Source: Methylobacterium sp. AMS5 (GTDB lineage Bacteria > Pseudomonadota > Alphaproteobacteria > Rhizobiales > Beijerinckiaceae). Taken from it: 64,000 nt of DNA. The notes beneath the pieces are model-generated. The model was not told the origin of the DNA and ran no database searches. It saw only the letters and a program-made list of their open reading frames with translations. The stretch is from assembly GCF_001542815.1 (NCBI RefSeq), contig NZ_CP006992.1, positions 2,299,501 to 2,363,500 of the forward strand, written 5' to 3'. Below are positions 54,857 through 63,947 of the stretch, piece after piece (the first letter of the stretch is position 1; each line of letters starts with the position of its first letter). Made by a program: the position numbers and the translations under genes.

Positions 54857-55522
54857 TCAGGCCGGCTCCCAGGCGATCGTGCCCTCGGGCTGCCGGAACG
54901 GTCCCGGCCCGAGATCGCCGTAGCGAAGGAAGATCTGCATCGCCGGCTGCATCTCGCGGTGCAGGCGCTCCAGGCGGGCCTCCTGTTCGTCGGTCAGGAT
55001 GGCGCGTCCGTCCGCGTCCTTCTCGGGCGGCTCGCCGAGATGGACTGCCATCTCCACCGTGTACCACGTCATGTGGCCGTAGGGCCGCTTCGGATCGACG
55101 CTCGGCACGTCGTATTCCTCGTCCCATTCAAGGCTGAACGCCCGCAGCAGCCGAAGGTGCTCGTCGGTGACTTCGAAGGTGATGTGCTCGGGCGTCTCGC
55201 CGGTGGCCTCGTCGCGGAACACGTCGAAGACATCCCCCGGCGCGAGCTTGGCGAGCGGGTTGTGGTACTGGTAGCGGCCGGGCTTCAGCGTCGCGTTCTG
55301 CAGGAACACGGCGAGCGCATCGCCCATCGCCCGGTGCTCCTCGTCCGCGCCCTCGTCGTCCCCGGTGACGTTGAAGATGTCGCCGTCGCGGTCGGTGCTG
55401 CCGTAGGGCGCATCCGGATGGATCATCGGCGCGCCGGCCTCGGCTCCGTTCCAAGCCACGACCATCCGCCGGATCAGCGCGATGCGCTCCAGCGTCAGGT
55501 CGAAGGTGTCCGTCTCGCTCAT
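54857..55522 (-). CDS. Uncharacterised protein with an internal duplication
   Basis: 221 residues, no signal peptide or membrane helix, acidic. Residues about 10-85 and 118-205 look like two copies of one unit: LERIALIRRMVVAWNG then PMIHPDAPYG in the first, EHLRLLRAFSLEWDEE then PSVDPKRPYG in the second, each ending in a helix and a (P)G turn. No named domain was recognised. ATG 55522 is preceded by a plausible ribosome site. Confidence 0.7.
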   Translation of the reverse strand: MSETDTFDLTLERIALIRRMVVAWNGAEAGAPMIHPDAPYGSTDRDGDIFNVTGDDEGADEEHRAMGDALAVFLQNATLKPGRYQYHNPLAKLAPGDVFDVFRDEATGETPEHITFEVTDEHLRLLRAFSLEWDEEYDVPSVDPKRPYGHMTWYTVEMAVHLGEPPEKDADGRAILTDEQEARLERLHREMQPAMQIFLRYGDLGPGPFRQPEGTIAWEPA

Positions 55523-55622
55523 GTCGCCGGTCTGCCTCTCGCGCCCCTCGGGGCGGTTGAAAGCCCCGTCGCAACGCTCAGTGGCCCAGCGCCCGCGCGG
55601 GTGCAAGCCGTGCGATGTCTCG

Positions 55623-56324
55623 TCAGGCGGCCGGTTTCACGGTCTCGCGGGCGAGGAGGGCGCCGACCGCGTCGGGCAAGGCGTCGAAATGCTCGATGAC
55701 CCAGTCGGGCGCCAGCTCGCGCATCGGCACGGGGGTGTAGCCGAAGGTCACGCCGACGACCGGGATGCCGGCCGCCTTGGCCGCGGCCACGTCGGCCTTC
55801 GAATCACCCACCATTACGGCGCGGTGGAGATCGCCCCCGGCGCGCTCGATGGTCGCGGTGATGTGGCGCGGGTCCGGCTTCGAGAACGCGAAGGTCTCCT
55901 TGCCGACGATCGTCCGGAAGCGGTGGCCGATGCCCAGCGCATCGAGCAGCGCCACGGCGTGCGCCTCGACCTTGTTGGTGCAAATCGCGAGGCGGAAGCC
56001 CGCCGCTTCCAGCCGGTCCAGCGCCTCGACCACGCCGGGGAAGAGGTGCGAATGGTCGGTGAGATGCGCACCGTAATAGGAGAGGAAGTCCTGGAACAGC
56101 GTCTCCAGCCGTTCCGGCGTCAGGCTCGCGCCCGCGACCGTGAAGCCGCGCTGGATCAGCGCGCGCGCGCCCGCGCCGAGCAGGTCGCGGGCCTGTTCGA
56201 GGGGAAGCGGCGCGTGGCCGTTCCGGGCGAGGATGACGTTGAGGGTGCCGATGAGGTCGCCCGCGGTCTCGGCGAGGGTCCCGTCGAGATCGAACACGAC
56301 GATCGGGGAGCTGTGCGGGTTCAT
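55623..56324 (-). CDS. gph: Phosphoglycolate phosphatase
   Basis: 233 residues from ATG 56324 (starts at 56330 and 56345 are also open). It dephosphorylates 2-phosphoglycolate. HAD motif I is VVFDLDGTLAET (nucleophile in DLDGT), motif II lies in ICTNK, and motif III/IV in KPDPRHI and MVGDSKADVAAAKAAG. The cap domain is helical as in Gph. A CCTAG-centred inverted repeat lies before the gene. Confidence 0.9.
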   Translation of the reverse strand: MNPHSSPIVVFDLDGTLAETAGDLIGTLNVILARNGHAPLPLEQARDLLGAGARALIQRGFTVAGASLTPERLETLFQDFLSYYGAHLTDHSHLFPGVVEALDRLEAAGFRLAICTNKVEAHAVALLDALGIGHRFRTIVGKETFAFSKPDPRHITATIERAGGDLHRAVMVGDSKADVAAAKAAGIPVVGVTFGYTPVPMRELAPDWVIEHFDALPDAVGALLARETVKPAA

Positions 56325-56384
56325 CGGCATCCCGGTGCGTTTCATTGTCAAGCTGGCTAGCGGTCGTCTCTCCTACGATCAACC

Positions 56385-56402
56385 CTAGCGGTTGATACCC
56401 GG
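56385..56402. other. Small inverted repeat upstream of gph
   Basis: ATCAACC and GGTTGAT arms surround CTAGC between two divergent genes. It has the size of a regulator operator, but no regulator is known. Confidence 0.35.
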
Positions 56403-56507
56403 TTAGCGCGGACACGCAGTGTTGCCTCTCTGCCCAAGCTCCGCCACGGAGCGGGTGCTTGATCGCGCCGCCGATGATTCGCCGTTTCGCTCTTTCGCAA
56501 CAAGACG

Positions 56508-57017
56508 ATGTCCCGCCCCATGCGTGTCCCTTCGCGTCTTTCTCTTCCCCGGTTGACCGCCGGCCTGCTCGTCGCGGCGCTGGCCGGATTGCCGTTGGCA
56601 GCCGAGGCTGCCGGGCCCTACGAGTTCGTGGCTGCGCCCGCGGTCGATCTGAACCGGATCTACCGGATCGACCGCGCCAACGGCGAGGTCACCTCCTGCC
56701 AGTACGGCCTGCGCGACGACAGCGTCGGCGTCACCTTGTGCTTTGCCGCCGGAGAGGGCGCCGGCCCGCAGACGCCGGGCGAGTACGGCCTGATCGCCTC
56801 GCGCCACGCCCGCGAGTCGGGGATCTACCGGGTCAATTACCGCACGGGCGAAACCAGCGCCTGCTACGTGCAGATCCGTCAGGAACTCGTCGTCTGCACC
56901 GAGCAGGCCGGCCCGCCGCCCGCCGGCACCGCGAGCGGGGCGGGCGCCGCCGCGACCGGTCCGGCCCCCGGCCGCGCCGGCCCGAGCGCCACGCCGCCGC
57001 AGGGAACGCGGCCCTGA
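56508..57017 (+). CDS. Small exported protein of unknown function
   Basis: 169 residues. A signal peptide ends near LPLAAEAAG (about residue 34). The mature part carries repeated YRI/YRV segments around two similar units (NRIYRIDRANGEVTSCQYG and SGIYRVNYRTGETSACYVQ), each with a cysteine, suggesting an internal repeat. The tail is proline/glycine/alanine-rich. It is followed by rpiA after 170 bp. Confidence 0.78.
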   Translation: MSRPMRVPSRLSLPRLTAGLLVAALAGLPLAAEAAGPYEFVAAPAVDLNRIYRIDRANGEVTSCQYGLRDDSVGVTLCFAAGEGAGPQTPGEYGLIASRHARESGIYRVNYRTGETSACYVQIRQELVVCTEQAGPPPAGTASGAGAAATGPAPGRAGPSATPPQGTRP

Positions 57018-57187
57018 CCGCCGACGCAGCGCCGGACGCCCTCGGGAAGCATCCGTGCTTCTCCGCGTCCGTCTTTTGCGGCGGCGGGGAGGCGTGCTAG
57101 GGCCTGCCTCCCCAATCGTCCCAGATTCGCCGCCCCAGCTTCGATGGTCCGAGTGCCCCCGATGAATTCGCTTCCCGAGGACGTTTC

Positions 57188-57898
57188 GTGAGCGCGCCGG
57201 ATCTGAAGCGGGCGGCGGCCGAGCGCGCGATCCCCCTGGTCGAGGACGGGATGCGCCTCGGCATCGGCACGGGCAGCACGGCCGCCGCTTTCATCAAGCT
57301 GCTGGGCGAACGCGTGCGCGCGGGCCTCACCGTCACCGGGGTGCCGACCTCGGAGGCGACCCGCATCGCTTGCGAGCGCGAGGGCATCCCGCTCGCGACG
57401 CTCGAAGACCTGCCCGAACTCGATCTCACCATCGACGGGGCCGACGAGGTCGATGGAAGCTTGCGCCTCATCAAGGGCGGCGGTGCCGCTCTGCTGCGTG
57501 AGAAGATCGTCGCGGTCGCAAGCCGCCGCATGGTGGTGATCGCCGACGCCGGAAAGCACGTCGAGACCCTGGGTGCCTTTCCGCTGCCGGTGGAGGTGAA
57601 CCTGTTCGGCATCGGTGCCACCACCCGCGCCGTCGAGGCGGCGGTGGCACGGGCCGGCTGCGCGGGCGAGATCGTGCGCCGCCACGACGCGTCCGGTGCT
57701 CCCCTCCTCACCGATGGCGGCCACGCCATCCTCGATCTTCGGCTCGGCCGCATTCCCGATCCGGAGGCTTTGTCCGCCGGGCTCTGGGCGGTGCCCGGCG
57801 TGGTCGAGCACGGCCTGTTCCTTGGCATCGCCGACGCGGCCATCCTCGCCGCGGCCGAAGGCGACGCGGCCGTCGTCAGCGTTCTCGGCCGCCTCTGA
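57188..57898 (+). CDS. rpiA: Ribose-5-phosphate isomerase A
   Basis: 236 residues starting at GTG. It interconverts ribose 5-phosphate and ribulose 5-phosphate. All active-site loops are seen: [22 protein letters not shown] and [12 protein letters not shown], with the base glutamate in the third. GAGGACG precedes the start. It opens a run of four genes through gor. Confidence 0.96.
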   Translation: MSAPDLKRAAAERAIPLVEDGMRLGIGTGSTAAAFIKLLGERVRAGLTVTGVPTSEATRIACEREGIPLATLEDLPELDLTIDGADEVDGSLRLIKGGGAALLREKIVAVASRRMVVIADAGKHVETLGAFPLPVEVNLFGIGATTRAVEAAVARAGCAGEIVRRHDASGAPLLTDGGHAILDLRLGRIPDPEALSAGLWAVPGVVEHGLFLGIADAAILAAAEGDAAVVSVLGRL

Positions 57899-57939
57899 CG
57901 CCCGGTCGCCGCCTTTTCCTTTTTCGGAGCTTCTCCCGC

Positions 57940-58536
57940 ATGGTTCTCCGTCTCGCTGCCCTGGGCGGCCCCTTCCTCGCGGCCCTGCTGTCGCAGGCCG
58001 TCCTCGCTCCGGCAGCGCAGGCGCAGCAGCCGGCCGCCAAGCCCCCCGCCGCCTCCCCGAAGCCGACGGTGAAGCCCGGCGCGGCCCCGCCGCCGGCCGC
58101 CGCGCCGGAGCCGGACCTCAGTGCCGCCCACCTCGCCCTCGCCCGCGAGGTCATGCTGAGTTCCGGCATCGCCCGCTCCTTCGACTCGATCATCCCGACC
58201 ATGGCCGAGCAGATCCGCAAGAACGCGGTGACGCGGCCCGATCTCGCCAAGGATCTGGACGACGTGCTCAAGGGTCTCGATCCCGAGATGGAGCTGCAGA
58301 AGCAGCGGCTGATCACCATCGCCGCGCGGATCTATGCCAAGCGCCTGAACGAGGCCGAGCTGAAGGACATCGTCACTTTCTTCCGCTCGCCCGCGGGCAA
58401 GCGCTACGTCGAGACCCAGCCGCAGATCCTCGATGACATGGTCGGCGCCATGCAGGATTGGACGCAAGAAGTCTCGGAATACATCATGGTCCGCACCCGC
58501 GCCGAAATGGGCAAGCGCGGCCACCAGCTCCAGTGA
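57940..58536 (+). CDS. DUF2059 domain exported protein
   Basis: 198 residues. The signal peptide ends near APAAQAQQP and is followed by a proline/alanine linker (30-60) and the helical DUF2059 domain: AREVMLSSGIARSFDSIIP to MVGAMQDWTQEVSEYI. The core ELKDIVTFFRSPAGKRYVE is the family signature. The family is periplasmic with no known function. The next gene starts inside its stop codon. Confidence 0.9.
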   Translation: MVLRLAALGGPFLAALLSQAVLAPAAQAQQPAAKPPAASPKPTVKPGAAPPPAAAPEPDLSAAHLALAREVMLSSGIARSFDSIIPTMAEQIRKNAVTRPDLAKDLDDVLKGLDPEMELQKQRLITIAARIYAKRLNEAELKDIVTFFRSPAGKRYVETQPQILDDMVGAMQDWTQEVSEYIMVRTRAEMGKRGHQLQ

Positions 58537-59774
58537 TCGCCGGCCCTGGCGCGGCGCAGCGGCTCTACGCCGCCGGCGCCGTCGCCCTGGCGCTGGTGGC
58601 GCCGATGATGGCGCTCGCCAATCGGTCGAGCCCGCTCGTCCTCGGCATCGCGGCCCTGCTGTTTCTCGCGGGCGCCGTCGCCGAGCATGGCGGGCGCGCT
58701 GTCTCGCTCCTGATGGGGCCGCTGCGCTCCCCGCTCGGTCTCGCCGCGCTGGCCTTCCTCGGCTGGTGCCTCGTCTCGCTGGCCTGGAGCCCGTTTCCCG
58801 CGCTCTGGGGCCGTGTGCTGTCCGAATTCCTGCCGACGCTCGCCGCCGCGGCGATCCTGGCCCGGCTCGCGCCGGCCCGGCTGCCACCCTGGGCGCTGCC
58901 CCTCGGCGCCGGAATGCTCGCTGCCGCCTGCCTTTACATCGCGGGAAGCCTCGCCCTCGGGCTGGCGCCGCAGGCTTGGCTCGGGCAGCGCGTGGCCCTG
59001 TTCATGTTCAACCGCCCGCTGCTGACGGTGCTGCTTCTCGCCGGGCCCATCGCCGCCTTCCTCGCCCTGCGCGGCCATCGCCTTGCCGCCGTGATCCTGC
59101 TCGCGGTGGCGGCGCTGGCGATCCTGCGCTCGATCAGCGGCGCGGCCATCCTCGGGCTGCTCGCGGGTGCCGCGATGTTCGGGGTCGGGCGCTTGGCTCC
59201 CCGATCCATGGCCCTTGCACTCGCGGCGCTGACCCTCGGGCTCGCCTTTGCCCTTGCGCCGGTCGAAGGCGACATCCTCCACCGGCTGATGCCGGAGGCG
59301 GCGCACGAGCGGCTGACGCAGAGTTCGTCGCGGGCGCGGGTCGCCATCGCCCAGAGCTTCGGCGCCGCTTTGGCCCAGGCCCCGTGGATCGGCTCCGGCT
59401 ACGGCATGGGCCTGCGCTTCGCCGAGGTGCCGGCGGCGGCGGCGCTCGAACCGGAGATGCGGGCGATGCTGGCCGTCGGCCACCCGCATAACAGCTTCCT
59501 CCAGATTTGGGCCGAACTCGGCCTCGTCGGGGCGGTGCTGGCGGCGCTGGTCGCCTTCCTGGCCCTGCGGGCGGCGGCGGCCCTGCCGCGGCTCCTGTTC
59601 GCCACGGCGCTCGGCGTGCTGGGCGCGGCGGTGGCGGTGATGTTCGTCGAGCACGGCGCGTGGCAGGGATGGTGGACGGCGGGCCTCGGGGCCGCCATCA
59701 CATGGCTGCGGGCGGCGGCTTGCGCCAAGCCCCCATACGAGCCCGCACATGAGATTGAAGACGCGCGCGCATGA
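58533..59774 (+). CDS. O-antigen ligase/polymerase-like membrane protein
   Basis: 413 residues starting at GTG, overlapping the DUF2059 stop codon (GTGA). About eleven membrane helices. The Wzy_C-type periplasmic loop is at about 280-320 and includes the GSGYGMG segment and the HPHNSFLQIWAELGLVGA motif of O-antigen ligases and polymerases. It would polymerise or attach a glycan at the inner membrane; no glycan genes are near. The stop codon overlaps the gor start. Confidence 0.85.
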   Translation: MIAGPGAAQRLYAAGAVALALVAPMMALANRSSPLVLGIAALLFLAGAVAEHGGRAVSLLMGPLRSPLGLAALAFLGWCLVSLAWSPFPALWGRVLSEFLPTLAAAAILARLAPARLPPWALPLGAGMLAAACLYIAGSLALGLAPQAWLGQRVALFMFNRPLLTVLLLAGPIAAFLALRGHRLAAVILLAVAALAILRSISGAAILGLLAGAAMFGVGRLAPRSMALALAALTLGLAFALAPVEGDILHRLMPEAAHERLTQSSSRARVAIAQSFGAALAQAPWIGSGYGMGLRFAEVPAAAALEPEMRAMLAVGHPHNSFLQIWAELGLVGAVLAALVAFLALRAAAALPRLLFATALGVLGAAVAVMFVEHGAWQGWWTAGLGAAITWLRAAACAKPPYEPAHEIEDARA

Positions 59775-61171
59775 GCAAGACCGAGATGAGTGAGTCCTTC
59801 GACGTCGACCTGTTCGTGATCGGCGGCGGTTCGGGCGGGGTGCGGGCGGCCCGCATCGCCGCCGGCCACGGCGCGCGGGTGATGCTGGCCGAGGAGTACC
59901 GCGTCGGCGGCACCTGCGTGATCCGCGGCTGCGTCCCGAAGAAGCTGATGGTCTATGCCGGCCGCTTCACCGACGAGTTCGAGGACGCTGCCGGTTTCGG
60001 CTGGCACATCGAGACGCCGCGCTTCGACTGGGCCGTGCTGAAGCGCGCCCGCGACGCGGAGGTCGCGCGGCTGGAGGGCATCTACGGCCGCAACCTTGCG
60101 GGCGCCGGCGTCGAGGTCGTGGCCGACCGCGCGGTGATCGAGGATCCACACACCGTGCGCCTCGTCGGCGCGGATCGCACGGTCCGGGCCCGCTTCATCC
60201 TGATCGCGACCGGCGCGACGCCGGTGCGCGAGCCGCTGATCCCCGGTGCGGAACTCGCCATCGATTCGAACGGCGTGTTCGAGCTGGAGCACCAGCCCGA
60301 GCGCATCCTCGTGGTCGGCGGCGGCTACATCGCCGTGGAGTTCGCCGGCGTCTTCGCCAGCCTCGGCTCGAAGACGACGCTGCTCCATCGCGGAAAGAGC
60401 CTGCTGCGCGGCTTCGATCCCGAGATCGCCGACGCGCTCGGCGAGGCCTATGCCAAGCGGATGGATCTGCGCCTGGAGCAGACCGTCGAACGCCTGGAGC
60501 GCGACGGCTCGGCGATCCGCGCCATCCTGAACGGGGGCGAGAGCCTCACCGTCGATTGCGTGCTGGTGGCCACCGGCCGGCGCCCGAACGTCGCCGGGCT
60601 CGGGCTGGAACGGGTCGGGATCGACCTCGACGAACGCGGTGCGATCCCCGTCGAGGCGGATTCGCGCACCAAGGTTCCGTCGATCTACGCCGTCGGCGAC
60701 GTGAACGGCCGCGCGGCGCTGACTCCGGTCGCGATCCGCGAGGGCCACGCCTTCGCCGACACGGTGTTCGGCGCCAAGCCCTGGTGCGTCGATCATCGCC
60801 TGATCGCCACCGCCGTATTCTCGACGCCGGAGATCGGCGTGATCGGCCACAACGAGGACGTGGCCCGGCGCTGCTACGGGGACATCGACGTCTACAAGGC
60901 GAGCTTCCGCCCGATGAAGGCGACGCTCTCGGGCCGCGACGAGCGGGTGATCATGAAGGTTCTGGTGGACCGTGCCAGCGACCGGGTGGTCGGCGTCCAC
61001 GTGCTCGGGACGGATGCCGGCGAGATCATCCAGGCCATCGGCATCGCCGTCACCATGGGCGCGACCAAGGCCGATTTCGACCGCACCATCGCCGTGCACC
61101 CGACGCTCGGCGAGGAGCTGGTGACGATGCGGACGCCGTTCGTGGTGAAGCATCCCGTCGGCGTGGGCTAG
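59771..61171 (+). CDS. gor: Glutathione-disulfide reductase
   Basis: 466 residues. It reduces glutathione disulfide with NADPH and FAD. FAD fold VIGGGSGGVRAARIAA (about 16-31), redox pair Cys49 and Cys54 in GGTCVIRGCVPKKL, NADPH fold VVGGGYIAVEFAGV and the C-terminal AVHPTLGEELV with the active-site His-Glu pair. The ATG lies inside the stop codon of the ligase-like gene. It is followed by a hairpin. Confidence 0.96.
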   Translation: MSKTEMSESFDVDLFVIGGGSGGVRAARIAAGHGARVMLAEEYRVGGTCVIRGCVPKKLMVYAGRFTDEFEDAAGFGWHIETPRFDWAVLKRARDAEVARLEGIYGRNLAGAGVEVVADRAVIEDPHTVRLVGADRTVRARFILIATGATPVREPLIPGAELAIDSNGVFELEHQPERILVVGGGYIAVEFAGVFASLGSKTTLLHRGKSLLRGFDPEIADALGEAYAKRMDLRLEQTVERLERDGSAIRAILNGGESLTVDCVLVATGRRPNVAGLGLERVGIDLDERGAIPVEADSRTKVPSIYAVGDVNGRAALTPVAIREGHAFADTVFGAKPWCVDHRLIATAVFSTPEIGVIGHNEDVARRCYGDIDVYKASFRPMKATLSGRDERVIMKVLVDRASDRVVGVHVLGTDAGEIIQAIGIAVTMGATKADFDRTIAVHPTLGEELVTMRTPFVVKHPVGVG

Positions 61172-61172
61172 A

Positions 61173-61195
61173 GCCGGCTCGTTCCGGGAGCCGGC
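61173..61195 (+). terminator. Hairpin after gor
   Basis: GCCGGCTC and GAGCCGGC arms pair perfectly around a seven-base loop between gor and the convergent TAXI gene. The following sequence is not T-rich, so termination is weak or rho-assisted. Confidence 0.5.
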
Positions 61196-61220
61196 AGCGG
61201 CCTTTCGGGACGCGGCGCGC

Positions 61221-62681
61221 CTATTCTGCGGCCGGCAGGCTCAGCGATAACAACCGCGCGGTGCGCGATCGGCTGCCGTTGCTCGGATCGGCGCTGGGTT
61301 CGAAGGCGCGGCGGCCATCGTCGAGGGCGCCGTTCACCGCGTCGATGGCGAGGATCAGCGCGCTGATCATCCGCGTATCGATGCTGCGCTCGCGGGCTTG
61401 ACGCACCACGTCGGCGATCAGCGCGTCGGTCTCGCGGGTGAGCGCGTCGAGCGCGGCCGCCGATTGCGCCTCGCGGGCCTCGGCCAGGATGTCGAGCAGG
61501 CGGTCGAGGACGATGTCGATCCGCTCGCGCCGCTTGCGGGCGAGCCGCTGGCCGAGCCACGCGACGCCCGAGCCGAGCGTGCCGCCGAAGAAGGCGAACA
61601 GATAGATCCAGTCCTCGTAGCGATCGAGGAAGGTCTGCTGCTCGCGCTCGAAATAGTCCACCGCGCCGGGATGGTTGGGAAGCTGCGCACTCGTGGCGGT
61701 GACGGTGGTGTCGTAGTCCGGCGGCTTCATCTGGTGGGCGATCGGGGCGGAGGCCGCGAGCCGCGAGCGCCACTCGAACAGGTGCTGCACCACGGAGGCG
61801 ACGGCGACGCGGCTCACCGCGCCGCGGGCCATCAGCCGGTAGGAGACGCCCACCGTCTCGACATCCTCTTCCGGGCGCTTCGGCCGCCCGCCGAAGGTAC
61901 CCGCCGAGAGGGTGACGGCCTGGAGCGTCGGCATGCGCTGCACGATCGCCTTGCCGTCCGGCACGCTGACGAGGGTGACCTTGCGCTCTGGCGACGCCGC
62001 CTCGACCGCCCGCAGCATCGCCTGCGCCGGTTTGGCGGTGGGAGCGGCGATGATCGCCACCGCATCGACGCGCTTGCCCTCCAGCGCCGCGGTGATCTCG
62101 GAGGCCTTGAGCGGTACGAGGCCGATGCGTCCCACCGCGAGGGGTTCGCTGCCGAGCGCCTCGGCTTCCGGGGCCGCCTTGAAGTCGTAGAAGTCGAGCA
62201 GGCTCGTCAGAACCGGCAAGTCGGCCTCATGGCGCGTGACGACGCCGAGGCGCCGGGTCGAGAGATCCGAAAAACTCTCGATCTCGCCGGCTTCGGGGGC
62301 GGCGATGATCAGCGCCTCGTCGTGAAGGATGGCCAGAGTCAGGCCGTTATCCGGCAGCTTCACATCGGGCCGCACCACGGCGAGGTCGGCGCGGCCCTTC
62401 TCCAGGGCGGCGGCGCTGTCGCGCACGTCGTCGAAGGGCGCGACCTTCAGGCGCACGTCCTCGTGATTGCGGGTCAGCGCCCGCGCATAGGTCTCGATCA
62501 GCCCCGCTTCGACCCCGTCGCGCGGGCCGACCGCCACCGTGAGCAGCGTGGGACGTGATAGGGTGACGACGAGGCCGGCCACGGCCGCGAACCCGAGGGC
62601 CAGCAGCACGTAGAGCCATTCGCGCCTCATGAGCGTGGCCACCATGCGGCGGCGGAGCCCTCGAAATCGCGTGCGATCCAT
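61221..62681 (-). CDS. TAXI-family TRAP transporter solute-binding-like protein, membrane-anchored
   Basis: 486 residues. One N-terminal helix (LYVLLALGFAAVAGLVVTL) is followed by the two-lobed TAXI solute-binding fold (about 45-335: GPRDGVEAGLIETYARALTR, then GRADLAVVRPDVKLPDNGLT). A second helix (YLFAFFGGTLGSGVAWLG, about 365-385) precedes a helical cytosolic tail rich in arginine. Stand-alone TAXI proteins with two anchors are not typical transporters; no TRAP permease is adjacent. ATG 62681. Confidence 0.8.
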   Translation of the reverse strand: MDRTRFRGLRRRMVATLMRREWLYVLLALGFAAVAGLVVTLSRPTLLTVAVGPRDGVEAGLIETYARALTRNHEDVRLKVAPFDDVRDSAAALEKGRADLAVVRPDVKLPDNGLTLAILHDEALIIAAPEAGEIESFSDLSTRRLGVVTRHEADLPVLTSLLDFYDFKAAPEAEALGSEPLAVGRIGLVPLKASEITAALEGKRVDAVAIIAAPTAKPAQAMLRAVEAASPERKVTLVSVPDGKAIVQRMPTLQAVTLSAGTFGGRPKRPEEDVETVGVSYRLMARGAVSRVAVASVVQHLFEWRSRLAASAPIAHQMKPPDYDTTVTATSAQLPNHPGAVDYFEREQQTFLDRYEDWIYLFAFFGGTLGSGVAWLGQRLARKRRERIDIVLDRLLDILAEAREAQSAAALDALTRETDALIADVVRQARERSIDTRMISALILAIDAVNGALDDGRRAFEPSADPSNGSRSRTARLLSLSLPAAE

Positions 62682-62725
62682 CCGAGATTCATGAATCGAA
62701 AACCTGTCCGGATCGTGAAGAACGA

Positions 62726-63373
62726 ATGATTGCGCGAACCGTTTCAAACCGACGTGATGGCTCAACAGATGGGCGACATGATGGGCGACCCGAAGCAAGG
62801 GCCGAGCCGCCGGTCACGCCTGCGTGGCTGGAACGGGTGACGACGCATTATCTCGACCGCTACGGCGCCTCGTCCGAGATGCTGCGCCGGGTGCTCGCCC
62901 GGCGCATCGAGCGCCGCTGCCGCTCCCGAGACGAGGATGCGAGCGCGCATGCCGGGCTGATCGAGGAGACGGTCGCCCGCGCGCAGAAGGCCGGGCTCGT
63001 GGACGATGCGCGCTTTGCCGCCGCCCGCCTGCGGGGCTTGAGGCGGCGCGGCACTTCGACCCGGCAGGCGCAGGCGCGGCTCGCCGCCAAGGGGATCGAC
63101 CGGGAGACGATCGCGGCGACCCTCGCCGAGGAGGACGAGACGGCCGAGACGCAAGAGGGCGAGGCCGACACCGAGGAGCGGGCGGCCCTCGCCTATGCCC
63201 GCCGCCGCCGCCTCGGCCCCTATCGCCGGCCGGAAACCCGCGAGGCCAACCGCGAGCGCGATCTCGCCGCCATGGCGCGGGCCGGTTTCTCCTACGCGCT
63301 CGCCAAGGCCGTGCTCGCCGGCGAGGCGCAGGAGCACGAGAACGCGGACGAGACATCCGTCGACCAAGAGTAA
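62726..63373 (+). CDS. recX: Regulatory protein RecX
   Basis: 215 residues. It modulates RecA filaments. Three-helix repeats are recognisable: DRYGASSEMLRRVLARRIER, KAGLVDDARFAAARLRGLRR and the RQAQARLAAKGIDRETIAA module, then a C-terminal repeat in LAAMARAGFSYALAKAVL. An acidic linker (135-155) is inserted before the last repeat. recA is not next to it here. It is divergent from the TAXI gene. Confidence 0.87.
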   Translation: MIARTVSNRRDGSTDGRHDGRPEARAEPPVTPAWLERVTTHYLDRYGASSEMLRRVLARRIERRCRSRDEDASAHAGLIEETVARAQKAGLVDDARFAAARLRGLRRRGTSTRQAQARLAAKGIDRETIAATLAEEDETAETQEGEADTEERAALAYARRRRLGPYRRPETREANRERDLAAMARAGFSYALAKAVLAGEAQEHENADETSVDQE

Positions 63374-63458
63374 GGGATGCCCCTCGACATGCCCGCCCAC
63401 CGCTCCACGTCGAAGGCGACGCGGATCGCTTCCGCTTGAAGACGACGAGGACGACAGC

Positions 63459-63890
63459 ATGACCGACCGCCACGCGAGCGCCCACTGGGAAGGCGACGGC
63501 AAGACCGGCAAGGGCAAGATCACGACGCAATCCGGCGTGCTCTCGGACAATCCCTACGGTTTCAACACACGCTTCGAGAACGAGCCCGGCACCAACCCGG
63601 AAGAGTTGATCGCTGCGGCGCATGCGAGCTGCTTCACCATGGCGCTCGCCTTCCAGCTCCAATCGGCCGGCCTCACGGCAACCTCCCTCGATACCAAGGC
63701 GGTCGTCACGCTCGTGCAGGACGGCGACGGCTTCAAGGTCACGAAGTCGGCCCTCACCCTCAAGGCGGTGATCCCCGGGATCGATGGGGCGAAGTTCGAC
63801 GAACTCGCCGGCAATGCCGAGAAGGGCTGCCCGATCTCGAAGCTGCTCAACGCCGAGATCACCCTCGACAAGACGCTGAGCCCGAGCTGA
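63459..63890 (+). CDS. osmC: OsmC family peroxiredoxin
   Basis: 143 residues. It detoxifies organic hydroperoxides using two cysteines: one in AHASCFTMALAFQL and one in EKGCPISKLLNAEI, the OsmC arrangement. The start MTDRHASAHWEGDGKTGKGK is standard, so ATG 63459 is chosen over the longer open frame. It follows recX by 85 bp and is closed by a terminator. Confidence 0.94.
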   Translation: MTDRHASAHWEGDGKTGKGKITTQSGVLSDNPYGFNTRFENEPGTNPEELIAAAHASCFTMALAFQLQSAGLTATSLDTKAVVTLVQDGDGFKVTKSALTLKAVIPGIDGAKFDELAGNAEKGCPISKLLNAEITLDKTLSPS

Positions 63891-63910
63891 GCCTGAGCTG
63901 AGTGTTGCCG

Positions 63911-63947
63911 GCCCTCCCGTCGCGCTGCGCGGCGGGAGGGCGCTTTT
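63911..63947 (+). terminator. Rho-independent terminator of the osmC gene
   Basis: GCCCTCCCG and CGGGAGGGC arms with an inner GCGC stem are followed by GCTTTTCC. It lies 20 bases after the stop codon. Confidence 0.85.
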
